A stretch of DNA of 64,000 nucleotides from Petrolisthes cinctipes (Eukaryota > Arthropoda > Malacostraca > Decapoda > Porcellanidae): contig JAWQEG010000504.1 of NCBI GenBank assembly GCA_033782935.1, positions 191,001 through 255,000 of the forward strand. Reading direction: 5' to 3'. Of this stretch, positions 24,891 through 32,204 are shown piece after piece (the first letter of the stretch is position 1; each line of letters opens with the position of its first letter). The position numbers were made by a program, and so were the translations under genes. Below the pieces are notes generated by a model, which was given only the letters and a program-made list of their open reading frames with translations, had not been told where the DNA came from and did not search any database.

Positions 24891-27650
24891 GAGTAACCAC
24901 AGGAGAAAACAAAGGCAGGACAGTAAGTACTTTCGTGTATTACATCTTCAGACAGAATTCTGTCATCATTCTGTCTGAAGATGTAATACACGAAAGTACT
25001 TACTGTCCTGCCTTTGTTTTCTCCTGTGGTTACTCTGCAATTATATCTCACGGTGAAGTGAGCTTTCTGCATATATATATATATATTATTCAAAGATATA
25101 TATTGAATATATATTCAATATATAAATAAATAAATAAAGTTAGTGAGGAGCAGGGAGGGTTCAGAAAGCTAAAAACCGTTAGTATTGGGAAAATATTCAC
25201 CTCGGTGACCTACCCTTCCTCAGGAAGGGTAGGTAAGCCTTACCCTGCCTCCACGTGGCAACCTCGGGTAACACCTCCTTTTTTTACCATTTTTTTTTAT
25301 AAAGCAGAAAGTGGAGCTAAAGGGGATGACACTGACATATGCGTCAGAGACATGGACATGGAGTCGGGCTCATCAGTCTAGAATAGGTGCTGTGGAAATG
25401 AGTTACTTGAGAGGAGCATGTGGACTTACTAGGTGGGATCGAGAAAGTAATGAGAGTGTATATGAGAGGTGTGGTATGAGTGAGAAGGCAATTGGTATTG
25501 AGTGTGAAGTTGTTGAGAAAGTGAAGCGTAATACAATGAGATGGTTTGGACATGTAGAGAGAATGCAAGGTGAGGAATTCGTAACGAAGGTGTATCGAAG
25601 TGAAGTTGTGGCACCTGGTGTGAGAGGCAGACCTCCGGTTACATGGCAGAACAAGAGTGGAAGAGTATGTAAGGGGCAGAGGAGGGAGTGTTGGAACAGA
25701 GTGGAAGAGTATGTAAGGGAGAGAAACGTGAGGGGCAGAGTAAGTCTTGACCAAGTAAGGAGGGAGTGTTGGAACAGAGTGGAGTAGTATGTGAGAGAGA
25801 AACGTGAGGGGCAGAGTAGGGAGTAGGAGGGAGTGTTGGAACAGAGTGGAAGAGTATGTAAGGGAGAGAAACATGAGGGGCAGAGTAGGGAGTGTTGGAA
25901 CAGAGTGGAAGAGTATGTAAAGGAGAGAAACATGAGGGGCAGAGTAGGGAGTAGGAGGGAGTGTTGGAACAGAGTGGAAGAGTATGTAAAGGAGAGAAAC
26001 ATGAGGGGCAGAGTAGGGAGTAGGAGGGAGTGTTGGAACAGAGTGGAAGAGTATGTAAGGGAGATAAACATGAGGGGCAGAGTAGGGCTTGACCAAGTAA
26101 GGAGGGAGTGCTGGAACAGGGACAACTGGCGACACTTCTCCCGTGGCCACCCCCTTGGGAAGAGTTCCCGGAGGGAACGAGGCGTCAGAGCTATAGATAG
26201 ATATATTGTCATACACTTTCCAGTAATCATACAGTGAAGAAAAATTATATTAAAGAAAAACAGGGAAAGTGAAAGAAAGGCAAGTTCCAGTACAGCAAAA
26301 GTTCAAACATCCGAAATTGAGTGTCACAGACCAGCAAGGAGTGTACGACTAATGATTGAGTGTATGTGTGTGTATGTGTGTATAAGCAGAGTGTGTAGAG
26401 GTGTCAACACATCACACCTTTATCTCTTGGGAGTGATGTGTGACTTCCTGTGGCTGTAACACTGCAGCAATGACAGTGTTACAATTTACACGAACATTAA
26501 CGGGGAAATTTTGTGTTGGTAAATCTGGAGCAACTGAATTCCTCTAAACTATTCCAAGCAACAGAACACCATTATTTTTACTCTTCTAGTTCTGTTTCCT
26601 GGCATACTTTGGAGGAATTAAGCCACTCCAAAGTAACAAACGTGTTTTATCCCCTTCACACAAATAATAACCATGTATTTGTTACCTTAATAATAATGAT
26701 AATAACCATGTGTTTTTTACCTTAATAATAACCATAATAACCATGTTTTTTTTACCTTAATAATAACCATGTGTTTTTTACCATAATAATAACCATGTGT
26801 TTTTTTACCTTAATAATAACCATGTGTTTTTTACCATAATAATAACCATGTGTTTTTTTACCTTAATAATAACCATATGTTTTTTACCTTAATAATAACC
26901 ATGTGTTTTTTTACCTTAATAATAACCATGTGTTTTTTACCTTAATAATAACCATGTGTTTTTTTACCTTAATAATAACCATGTGTTTTTTACTTTAATA
27001 ATAACCATGTGTTTTTTACCTTAATAATAACCATGTGTTTTTTTACCTTAATAATAACCATAATAACCATGTGTTTTTTACCTTAATAATAACCATGTGT
27101 TTTTTACCTTAATAATAACCATGTGTTTTTTACCATAATAATAACCATATGTTTTTTACCTTAATAATAACCATATGTTTTTTTTACCTTAATAATAACC
27201 ATGTATTTTTTTACCTTAATAATAACCATGTGTTTTTTTACCTTAATAATAACCATGTGTTTTTTTACCTTAATAATAACCATGTGTTTTTTACCTTAAT
27301 AATAACCATGTGTTTTTTTACCTTAATAATAACCATGTGTTTTTTTACCTTAATAATAACCATGTGTTTTTTACCATAATAATAACCATATGTTTTTTAC
27401 CTTAATAATAACCATAATAACCATGTGTTTTTTTACCATAATAATAACCATGTGTTTTTTTACCTTAATAATAACCATGTGTTTTTTTACCTTAATAATA
27501 ACCATATGTTTTTTACCATAATAATAACCATGTGTTTTTTTACCTTAATAATTTGACCATTGTCTGGATATTGTGACAAGATGTTTTTGAGGAGTCCAAG
27601 AACTGTAGGCACTTCAATGTCAGCATAACCAAACACATCCTCTGCCTCGG
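7122..27650 (-). CDS. SACS: Sacsin homologue (SACS), spliced gene; nine joined exons
   Basis: In transcription order the exons are 27650-27544, 24725-24615, 24289-24142, 23156-22312, 21230-21018, 20867-20711, 19585-19268, 18841-8199 and 7409-7122. All join in matching phase at AG/GT borders and give about 4,276 residues; vertebrate sacsin is about 4,580 from memory. Three SIRPT modules start near residues 15, 1,310 and 2,335, each with a GHKL-type N-box ([36 protein letters not shown]) and a G-loop (GQFGLGF, GKFGFGF, GQYGIGF). A J domain with HPD lies near residue 4,053 and a HEPN domain at about 4,140-4,270. Sacsin is a giant co-chaperone linking Hsp90-like ATPase modules to Hsp70; in humans its loss causes spastic ataxia ARSACS. 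The true N-terminus and any ubiquitin-like domain are not located, and a 5' mini-exon at 28,823-28,857 is tentative. Confidence 0.95.
7410..7690. repeat. Tandem repeat derived from the last-exon acceptor
   Basis: TGAGGAATGAAA (minus strand TTTCATTCCTCA) recurs about eight times between 7,411 and 7,685 with spacers of about 25-40 bp rich in AATAATTATTAG. The first copy is the functional polypyrimidine tract and AG of the final sacsin exon. In the other copies AG is replaced, mostly by AA. Confidence 0.85.
7852..8133. mobile_element. TIR element, family P, copy 2 (282 bp, TTAA target)
   Basis: TTAA at 7,848-7,851 and 8,134-8,137 flanks GCCCCTTCCACACGAGAG and CCCGTGTGGAAGGGAC. The interior is itself a long imperfect inverted repeat centred near 7,990 (TGATATGGTAACACTGGTAAA against TTTACCAGTGTTACCATATCA), so this copy is longer than its 185-bp relatives. 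The TTAA duplication suggests piggyBac-type mobilisation. It lies in the last intron of sacsin. Confidence 0.85.
8123..8197. repeat. Tandem duplication at the 5' splice site of the last intron
   Basis: The unit TAGGGACTTAATAAATATGA..GCCTCAC is present twice, 37-39 bp apart. On the minus strand it places a second GTGAGGC 39 nt downstream of the true donor CAG|GTGAGGC (8,198). The 39 nt are open in frame, so use of the second site would add 13 residues. Confidence 0.8.
8199..18841 (-). CDS. SACS: Sacsin giant exon (SIRPT2, SIRPT3, linker, J domain, HEPN start)
   Basis: The exon has 10,643 nt from acceptor TTATTTTCAG to donor CAG|GTGAGG and encodes about 3,548 residues without a stop. SIRPT2 begins near 16,805 with [12 protein letters not shown] and [20 protein letters not shown]3 begins near 13,735 with [12 protein letters not shown] and [15 protein letters not shown]. 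An acidic stretch ([17 protein letters not shown]) lies near 8,940. The J domain at about 8,690-8,510 contains [12 protein letters not shown] starts at about 8,265. Single giant exons are typical of this gene in other animals. The open frame continues upstream into the intron (to 18,971), which is not coding. Cytosolic location is assumed from the family. Confidence 0.96.
19268..19585 (-). CDS. SACS: Sacsin internal exon between SIRPT1 and SIRPT2
   Basis: The exon runs from acceptor TTTTATCAACAG to donor TTAG|GTAAGT, phase 1 in and phase 1 out, 106 codons. It contains [20 protein letters not shown] and [13 protein letters not shown], which match the sacsin pattern of a short helical segment followed by LLPLxDGxW. 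It joins cleanly to the giant exon. Confidence 0.9.
19586..19860. repeat. About 70-bp tandem repeat derived from an acceptor junction
   Basis: GTTGATAAAATATACAGTAA recurs in about four copies between 19,587 and 19,795, separated by TG-rich spacers. Copy 1 contains the working acceptor (minus strand TTTTATCAACAG|ATTG). Copy 4 at about 19,768-19,790 keeps TTTATCAACAG|ATT, a ready-made decoy acceptor. Confidence 0.85.
19911..20339. mobile_element. TIR element with internal ~110-bp tandem repeats (TA target)
   Basis: TA|CAGTGGGCAGCATAAGTTGG at the left and TTTATGCTGCCGGCTG|TA at the right are inverted termini. Inside, TTCCACCTGTGTATATATGT..TTAATACAGAG repeats three times. A 5'-truncated second copy lies at about 27,987-28,297 in the same orientation, also intronic. 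Termini resemble other TACAGTCGGC-type Tc1/mariner MITEs here. Confidence 0.75.
20340..20703. repeat. GATA/AAAT-rich intron DNA with two degenerate exon-end copies
   Basis: Mostly ATAGATAGATAAAT tetranucleotide DNA. TTAGGGAGAAGGTGACATGG occurs near 20,470 and 20,574. It resembles the end of the adjacent exon (CGAGGGAGATGGTAACATGA at about 20,719), so each may be a copy of the exon-intron border carried in a roughly 104-bp tandem unit. Confidence 0.55.
20711..20867 (-). CDS. SACS: Sacsin internal exon
   Basis: 157 nt from acceptor TTATTATTCCAG to donor TTAA|GTGAGT; phase 0 in, phase 1 out. It encodes [19 protein letters not shown] onward and ends in SLDRL. No named domain; it lies in the C-terminal part of SIRPT1. 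The assignment rests on exact phase with both neighbours. Confidence 0.82.
20868..21017. repeat. 150-bp intron made of AAT/GATA microsatellite
   Basis: Between the two exons the DNA is almost entirely AATAATAATGATAA-type repeat. The acceptor's upstream tract (TTATTATTATTCCAG) is itself the microsatellite, so array length changes directly alter the acceptor context. Confidence 0.85.
21018..21230 (-). CDS. SACS: Sacsin internal exon (SIRPT1, VIWNEEL)
   Basis: 71 codons, phase 0 at both ends, from acceptor ATCGTTTCAG to donor [31 protein letters not shown] matches the sacsin segment in which a Trp-Asn pair precedes a long helix. The donor GTCAAT is weaker than the others. Confidence 0.9.
21241..21610 (-). 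repeat. Two extra copies of the VIWNEEL exon border in the intron
   Basis: At about 21,258-21,306 and again about 21,576-21,618 the acceptor and first roughly 30-35 nt of the neighbouring exon are repeated. The nearer copy has TGA in place of TGG (Trp to stop). The farther copy still encodes [10 protein letters not shown] after a CTCTCAG acceptor and is followed by GTAATA, so it is formally a 30-nt, in-frame mini-exon. Confidence 0.8.
21657..21962 (+). mobile_element. Family Q element, copy 2, split by a CR1-like 3' fragment
   Basis: TTAAGGGGGAAATTTTG at 21,657 continues, after about 120 bp of foreign DNA, as GTGTTGGTAATCTGGAGCAA near 21,813 and ends CCCTCTTAA. The insert (about 21,680-21,808) is the minus-strand 3' end of the CR1-like family also found at 30,355-30,475: the shared string is GACATTACGAGCT..CAATCCTGTAAAGATACAAA. 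This gives an insertion order. Confidence 0.75.
22091..22275. mobile_element. TIR element, family P, copy 3
   Basis: Termini GCCCCTTCCACACGAGA and TCTCGTATGGAAGGGAC, 185 bp, inside a sacsin intron, 36 nt from the 5' splice site at 22,311. Confidence 0.85.
22312..23156 (-). CDS. SACS: Sacsin internal exon (central SIRPT1)
   Basis: 845 nt from acceptor TGTATTCACAG to donor GAT|GTAAGT; phase 1 in, phase 0 out, 282 codons. It starts [13 protein letters not shown], which completes the ATP-lid region after HIT on the previous exon, and contains [11 protein letters not shown] and [20 protein letters not shown], both typical SIRPT landmarks. LLFMDPSEP and VLFMDPSKP form an internal 27-bp tandem duplication at its start. 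Sequence past 22,312 in the same frame is intronic MITE. Confidence 0.94.
23498..23715. mobile_element. TIR element with ~44-bp arms (intron MITE)
   Basis: CAATCAAATATCCACCGACA..CTTTCCTTCCATCGT at the left is mirrored by ACGATGGAAGGAAAG..GGATATTTGATTGTGG at the right. Related pieces lie at about 34,318-34,510 and 59,310-59,505 in the palindrome arms. Non-coding. Confidence 0.8.
23895..24114. mobile_element. Tc1/mariner-type MITE, 220 bp
   Basis: Termini CAGTCGGCATCAAAAGTCGT and CGATTTTTGCCGCCGACTG are inverted and flanked by TA on both sides. It sits in a sacsin intron 27 nt upstream, in coordinates, of the exon at 24,142. Non-coding. Confidence 0.85.
24142..24289 (-). CDS. SACS: Sacsin internal exon (SIRPT1 nucleotide-binding core)
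   Basis: 148 nt from acceptor TTGCTTGTCAG to donor ACAG|GTGAGT. It encodes [20 protein letters not shown] and [14 protein letters not shown], the two glycine-containing motifs of the Hsp90-like ATP pocket. Phase 0 in and phase 1 out. Confidence 0.95.
24420..24603. mobile_element. TIR element, family P, copy 4, abutting a splice donor
   Basis: TTAA (24,416-24,419) precedes GCCCCTTCCACACGAGAGG; the right end TTGTGTGGAAGGGAC is followed by TTTA. The element ends only 11 nt inside the intron from the sacsin 5' splice site (24,614). Confidence 0.85.
24615..24725 (-). CDS. SACS: Sacsin internal exon (SIRPT1 N-box)
   Basis: 111 nt, 37 codons, phase 0 on both sides, from acceptor GTTTTGTAG to donor [31 protein letters not shown] is the N-box helix of a GHKL-type ATPase with the metal-binding Asn. 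Confidence 0.95.
24888..25038. repeat. Perfect 71-bp inverted repeat with 9-nt loop
   Basis: Arms 24,888-24,958 and 24,968-25,038 are exact reverse complements around TCTGTCATC. TA dinucleotide runs flank both sides. The right arm contains CTGAAGA (24,975-24,981) and, 9 nt on, CGAAA, which recalls the core of hammerhead ribozymes found in Penelope-like elements. The stem II pairing (TGT..ACA) leaves an unpaired C and helix I is poor, so ribozyme identity is uncertain. Confidence 0.85.
25139..25310. other. Intron sequence with short hairpin, no gene
   Basis: CTACCCTTCCTCAGGAAGGGTAG near 25,210-25,233 is a 23-bp palindrome in otherwise unassigned DNA directly before the retroelement relic. Confidence 0.5.
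25330..25660 (+). pseudogene. 3' end of a non-LTR retrotransposon pol ORF
   Basis: The plus frame reads [19 protein letters not shown], then [15 protein letters not shown] and [20 protein letters not shown]. This is the familiar post-RT domain of RTE/jockey-group ORFs (YGSETW .. R.L R...G.T R.D R .. L RW.GH V.R). Only this C-terminal part is present, as expected of a 5'-truncated LINE. It lies in a sacsin intron, antisense to the gene. Confidence 0.8.
25655..26110 (+). repeat. Minisatellite (~55-75-bp units) grown from the LINE ORF end
   Basis: GGAGTGTTGGAACAGAGTGG..AGAGTATGTAAGGGAGAGAA..CATGAGGGGCAGAGT repeats about seven times. Translated, the unit reads [20 protein letters not shown], continuing the retroelement reading frame for several copies. 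The 3' tail of the LINE (GGCGACACTTCTCCCGTGGC, near 26,128) follows the array, so it expanded inside the insertion. Confidence 0.85.
26111..26225 (+). mobile_element. LINE 3' untranslated tail
   Basis: GGACAACTGGCGACACTTCT to a short GATA tail (ATAGATAGATATATTG) resembles the 3' ends of 5'-truncated LINEs and follows the pol relic and its minisatellite. Confidence 0.5.
26490..26660 (+). mobile_element. Family Q element, copy 3
   Basis: GGGGAAATTTTGTGTTGGTA through ACTTTGGAGGAATTAAGCC, same arrangement as the copies at 3.2, 21.8 and 32.2 kb. Intronic in sacsin. Confidence 0.75.
26664..27543 (-). repeat. ~33-copy tandem array of a sacsin 5' splice site
   Basis: The minus-strand unit is 26-27 bp: ATTATTAAG|GTAAAAAAACACATGGTT. 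The real exon at 27,544 ends AATTATTAAG|GTAAAAAAAC, so each unit contains the last roughly 9 nt of the exon and the first roughly 17 nt of the intron. Some units have ATG|GTAAAA in place of AAG|GTAAAA. About 33 units, counted by eye. Confidence 0.92.
27544..27650 (-). CDS. SACS: Sacsin 5'-most secure exon (start of SIRPT1)
   Basis: 107 nt from acceptor AATCTTTTCAG to donor ATTAAG|GTAAAA. It encodes [20 protein letters not shown] and [12 protein letters not shown]; the latter continues as [10 protein letters not shown] on the next exon, the standard opening of a sacsin repeat. It enters with two bases of a split codon, so at least one more coding exon must lie upstream. Confidence 0.93.
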
Positions 27651-27985
27651 CTGAAAAGATTATTATTAGATTGTTATGGTGTGAAAAGGTCATGTTATGG
27701 TGTGAAAAGGTCATGTTGTTATGGAGTAAAAAGATTATTAGGTTGTTATGGTGTGAAAAGGTCATGTTATGGTGTGAAAAGGTCATGTTGTTATGGAGTA
27801 AAAAGATTATTAGATTGTTATGGGGTGAAAAGGTCATGTTATGGTGTGAAAAGGTCATGTTGTTATGGAGTAAAAAGATTATTAGGTTGTTATGGAGTAA
27901 AAAGATTATTAGGTTGTTATGGAGTGAAAAGGTCATGATGTTATGGAGTGAAAAGGTCATGTTGTTATACAGTGAAAAGGTCATG
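27651..27985 (-). repeat. Tandem array of the acceptor-side intron sequence
   Basis: On the minus strand CCATAACA(A)TCTAATAATCTTTTTACT and CCATAACATGACCTTTTCAC alternate for about 13 units up to the true acceptor CTAATAATAATCTTTTCAG. Branch/pyrimidine-like sequence is multiplied, but the AG is AC in the copies. Confidence 0.88.
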
Positions 27986-27986
27986 T

Positions 27987-28297
27987 AATTTCCACCTGTG
28001 TATATATGTGTTAGCTATAGTGATGTTGTAATACAATTTTAATACAGAGACAATTATAGTTTTCATAAGGTAAATTACGAATGTTGTTATTTCCACCTGT
28101 GTATGTATGTATTAGCTATAGTGATGATGTAATACAATTTTAATACAGAGATGACAGGTAGGCCTATAGTTGTCATATGGTAAATATTTACGTATGTTGT
28201 TGGAATAAAAAAAAAACTGATTTTAAAAAATGCAACTATCTGGTCATGTTTGCAATATTAAGTACATGAGATAAACGCTAATTTATGCTGCCGGCTG
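27987..28297. mobile_element. 5'-truncated copy of the 19.9-kb TIR element
   Basis: TTCCACCTGTGTATATATGT to TTTATGCTGCCGGCTG|TA matches 20,037-20,339 almost base for base in the same orientation. Confidence 0.8.
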
Positions 28298-28307
28298 TAC
28301 AGTACAC

Positions 28308-28806
28308 TGGTATTATGTGTGTGTAATGTATGTGTGTGTGTATTGTATGATTGTGTAATGTGTGTGTGTAATGTGTGTGTAATGTATGTGTGTGTGTGTA
28401 ATGTATGTGTGTGTAATGTATGATTGTGTAATGTGTGTGTGTAATGTGTGTGTGTGTAATGTGTGTGTAATGTATGTGTGTGTGTGTAATGTATGTGCGT
28501 GTAATGAATGTGTGTGTAATGTATGTGTGTGTAATGTATGTGTGTGTATTGTATGTGTGTGTAATGTGTGTGTGTAATGTGTGTGTGTAATGTATGTGTG
28601 TGTAATGTATGTGTGTGTATTGTGTGTGTGTAATGTGTGTGTGTGTAATGTGTGTGTAATGTATGTGTGTGTGTGTAATGTATGTGTGTGTAATGTATGT
28701 GTGTGTAATGTATGTGTGTGTATTGTATGTGTGTGTAATGTGTGTGTGTAATGTGTGTGTGTGTGTAATGTGTAATGTGTGTGTGTAATGTGTGTGTGTG
28801 TGTGTA
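28308..28806. repeat. TG-rich satellite, (TGTAATGTATGTGTG)n
   Basis: About 500 bp of GTGTGTAATGTATGTGTGTG units. The long His-Thr and Cys-Val ORFs across it are artefacts of the repeat. Confidence 0.95.
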
Positions 28807-28822
28807 ATGAGGGCAGACGTAC

Positions 28823-28857
28823 TGTCCCACAGCTCCTCCTCATAGAAGTCATCTACC
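28823..28857 (-). CDS. Tentative upstream sacsin mini-exon (DDFYEEELWD)
   Basis: VDDFYEEELWD is encoded just before a GTACGT donor at 28,822, leaving one base that would complete the next exon's split codon. An in-frame TAG stands immediately upstream, so the exon can only begin after AAATAG or TAG. The upstream tract is not pyrimidine-rich and there is no start codon in this frame. Phase agreement is the only support. Confidence 0.3.
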
Positions 28858-29189
28858 TATTTGCTTAAGCATGGATTTGAGTCAAGCTTGTGTTTAATTG
28901 GTCACATAAAAGTAAAGGAAAATAATGAGTGAAAAATTGTAGTGTTTATCAAGTAACAAAAAGTGTAAATACTAAGAGAAGAAAAGGAAGAATCTAGCAA
29001 CTGTACTGAGAGGGTCAGAGCTAGACATAACATGCTGAGGTCAGCCAATTCCACTAGGGTGAGGCAACCACCACCAATGATGTCAACTCTGAACTGTAAG
29101 TAAAAAACCAAACATGAGTTTGTTCCACATGTCAAGAAGAGGGAGAAAAGAGAAAAAAAGGACAATAATTATTGTGATTTAGTAGAGTT

Positions 29190-30475
29190 TGATGATTTAA
29201 ACAAGGTAATAAGAAGAGTTAAAAAACTGGAGGATGAAGTAATAGAAATAAAAAAGCATTAATAGAAGCTAAAAAGAGAAATGAGGAATTACAAAAGGAA
29301 ATGAATAGGAAAGATATAGCATTGGAAGAGATGTCAACTGAACTAAAAACAGTAAAATCCAAAACTAATGAAATAGGAGGAAATTTAGTACAGCAAGAGA
29401 AATATATAAACAAAATGAAACAAAAATCAGATGTGTTGGTTAAGGCCAGTAACATTGTATTGAAAAATGAAGAAATTGAAGAGAAAATAGAACAGGCAAA
29501 TGATGTAGTAAATCCATGCAAGGAAGAAGTGGTTAAAACATATTCACAGATTCTAAAAGCAAAAGAAGATAAAAACAAGCATGAAGCAAGATAAGGGAAT
29601 AATGGACATAAAGAATGAAGTCAAAGAAGTACTAAGGAAAAATGTAAAGTTTGTCAGAGAGACAATTGATATGAATAAATCAATAATAATATATGGAGTA
29701 AAAGAAGAGGAAATGAGAAATAAAATAGCTAGGGATAAAGAAGAAATGAACAAAATCACAGGTATAATGAAAGAAGAGGAAGAAGTAAAGATAGAAGAAT
29801 TCCACATAATGGGGAAATTTGAAGAAAATAAAATGAGACCACTAAAGATAATTGTACAAAATAGCAACATGGTAGAAACTGTATTGAGAAATGCCAGGAA
29901 TTTGAAGGACTCTGAAGAATAGAACAAGATACAGGTAGTCAGATGACTAACCAAGGAAGATAGAGAAATACTCAGAGAAAAAGTGGAAGAAGCAAAAAGG
30001 AAGAACAGTGAAAGAACTGAAGAAGAGGAAAGACATTTTTTCTACAGAGTAGTGGGAATGCAAGTCAAAAAATGGTGGAAAAAAAAAGATGTCAACTAAG
30101 AAAGATATACAGAGAGAGAGAGAAAAAAAAAAATGATATACTCAAATGTAGATAGTAGGTATTGTTAATAAATTAGCTGAAATTAAAGAAGTCATACAAG
30201 AAAACACATAATATGATTAAAAAAAAAGAAAAAAAGAAAAGTTAAATAATGGAATAACGAGAGGACACAGTAAGAAATTAATTAAAAGAAGAGGAGACAA
30301 AAATGTACAGAAATATAACTTTTTAAATAGATTAATATAAAAATGGAACAAATTACCAGAAGAAGTGTGTGTCAAACATACATAACTTTAAAGAAAAATA
30401 TAATAATCGTTATTTAAAATACGGGACATTACGAGCTTGACTCAATCCTGTAAAGATACAAATAGGTAAGAACAA
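29190..30475 (+). pseudogene. Decayed CR1-like LINE: ORF1 plus extreme RT C-terminus
   Basis: 29,194-29,594 is coiled-coil-like (EEMSTELKTVKSKTNEIGGN). It then changes frame near 29,580 into SIIIYGVKEEEMRNKIARDK, FHIMGKFEENKMRPLKIIVQ and LTKEDREILREK, the order seen in RRM-type ORF1 proteins of L1/CR1-like LINEs. In-frame stops occur near 29,920 and 29,943. At 30,240-30,380 RGHSKKLIKRRGDKNVQKYN and WNKLPEE match the last residues of a CR1-group RT. Endonuclease and RT are missing, so the element lost its middle. The 3' end GACATTACGAGCTTGACTCA is shared with 21.7 kb. Confidence 0.7.
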
Positions 30476-30477
30476 AT

Positions 30478-31024
30478 AGGTAAAAACAACCACCCTTACA
30501 TACATACATACACCACCCTTACATACATACTTACACACACCACCCTTACATACATACATACATACACACACCACCCTTACATACATACATACATACACCA
30601 CCCTTACATACATACATACATACATACACACACTACCCTTACATACATACATACACACACCACCCTTACATACATACATACACACACCACCCTTACATAC
30701 ATACATACATACACCACCCTTACATACATACATACATACACACACCACCCTTACATACATACATACATACACCACCCTTACATACATACATACATACATA
30801 CACACACTACCCTTACATACATACATACACACACCACCCTTACATACATACATACATACACACACCACCCTTACATACATACATACATACACCACCCTTA
30901 CATACATACATACACACACTACCCTTACATAGATACATACACACACCACCCTTACATACATACATACACACACCACCCTTACATACATACATACACACAC
31001 CACCCTTACATACATACATACATA
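30478..31024. repeat. (TACA)n/CACCACCCT compound microsatellite
   Basis: Blocks of CATACATACATACACACACC and ACCCTTACATA alternate for about 550 bp. The same compound motif, reverse-complemented, closes the window at 63,712-63,890. Confidence 0.95.
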
Positions 31025-31089
31025 CATACCCATGAGGACTTGGTGTTCAGTCAATGACAATAACTGTGTTCAATAATTCCAGGTGTTCT

Positions 31090-31515
31090 GAAAAGATTAA
31101 AGTTTGTAATTAATATCACCACCAGTAAATTACAGTAAATCACCAGTAAATTAGTTAAATCACCAGTAAATTAGTTAAATCACCAGTAAATTACAGTTAA
31201 TCACCAGTAAATTAGTTAAATCACCAGTAAATTAGTTAAATCACCAGTAAATTACAGTAAATCACCAGTAAATTACAGTAAATCACCAGTAAATTACAGT
31301 TAAATCAACAGTAAATTACAGTTAAATCAACAGTAAATTACAGTAAATCAACAGTAAATTACAGTTAAATCACCAGTAAATTACAGTAAATCACCAGTAA
31401 ATTAGTTAAATCACCAGTAAATTACAGTAAATCACCAGTAAATTACAGTTAAATCACCAGTAAATTACAGTAAATCACCAGTAAATTTCAGTTAATCACT
31501 AGTAAAGTACAGTTA
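31090..31515. repeat. ~20-bp satellite (ATCACCAGTAAATTACAGTA)n
   Basis: About 20 units of AAATCACCAGTAAATTA(CAG)TT. A shorter reverse-complement array is at 60,225-60,370 in the other palindrome arm. Confidence 0.95.
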
Positions 31516-31594
31516 AGAAAAGGCAAGAGAAAGTGAAAAAAAAATATAGGTTCTAGTTTGCAATTGTAATTTGGAACATGTTAAATTTATGTAT

Positions 31595-32155
31595 TTTTTC
31601 CCAAACCCATAACCCCATTTTTCCCAAACCCATAACCTATTATTTCCAAACCCATAACCCCATTTTCACAAACCTATAACCCAATTTTCCCAAACCCATA
31701 ACCCCATTATTTCCAAACCCATAACCCCATTATTTCACAAACCCATAACCCCATTATTTCCAAACCCATAACCCATTATTCCCAAACCCATAACCCAATT
31801 TTTCCCAAACCCATAACCCCATTATTTCCAAACCCATAACCCCATTTTCCCAAACCCATAACCCCATTATTTCCAAATCCATAACCCCATTTTCCCAAAC
31901 CCATAACCCCATTATTTCCAAACCCATAACCCCATTTTCCCCAACCCATAACCCCATTTTCCCAAACCCATAACCCCATTATTTCCAAACCCATAACCCC
32001 ATTTTCCCCCAAGCCCATAACCCCATTATTTCCAAACCCATAACCCCATAACCCCACTTTTCCCCAACCCATAACCCCACTTTTCCCAAACCTACAAACC
32101 CATAACCCCAAAACCCCACTTTTCCCAAACCTACAAACCCATAACCCCAAAACCC
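31595..32155. repeat. ~24-bp satellite, C-rich orientation (AACCCATAACCCCATTTTCCC)n
   Basis: Units of CCCAAACCCATAACCCCATT with T/A-rich variants. The same satellite is G-rich at 33,080-33,774 and 59,938-60,145. Confidence 0.95.
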
Positions 32156-32204
32156 CAGTGAAAGGAGTAAGTAGCCTACATAATTTTCTTAGTGTAAAAA
32201 TTGT

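Noticed and set aside
25344..26230. 290- and 275-codon minus-strand ORFs rich in [11 protein letters not shown]
   Set aside because: Antisense shadows of the LINE relic and its minisatellite.
26664..27543. CRISPR-like regular repeats
   Set aside because: Units are contiguous without unique spacers and lie in a eukaryotic intron.
28258..28852. Long His-Thr and Cys-Val ORFs on both strands
   Set aside because: They are translations of a TG-rich satellite; every frame stays open because the unit has few stop triplets.
30410..31060. 216-codon Tyr-Val-Cys-Met repeat ORF
   Set aside because: Encoded by the TACA compound microsatellite.
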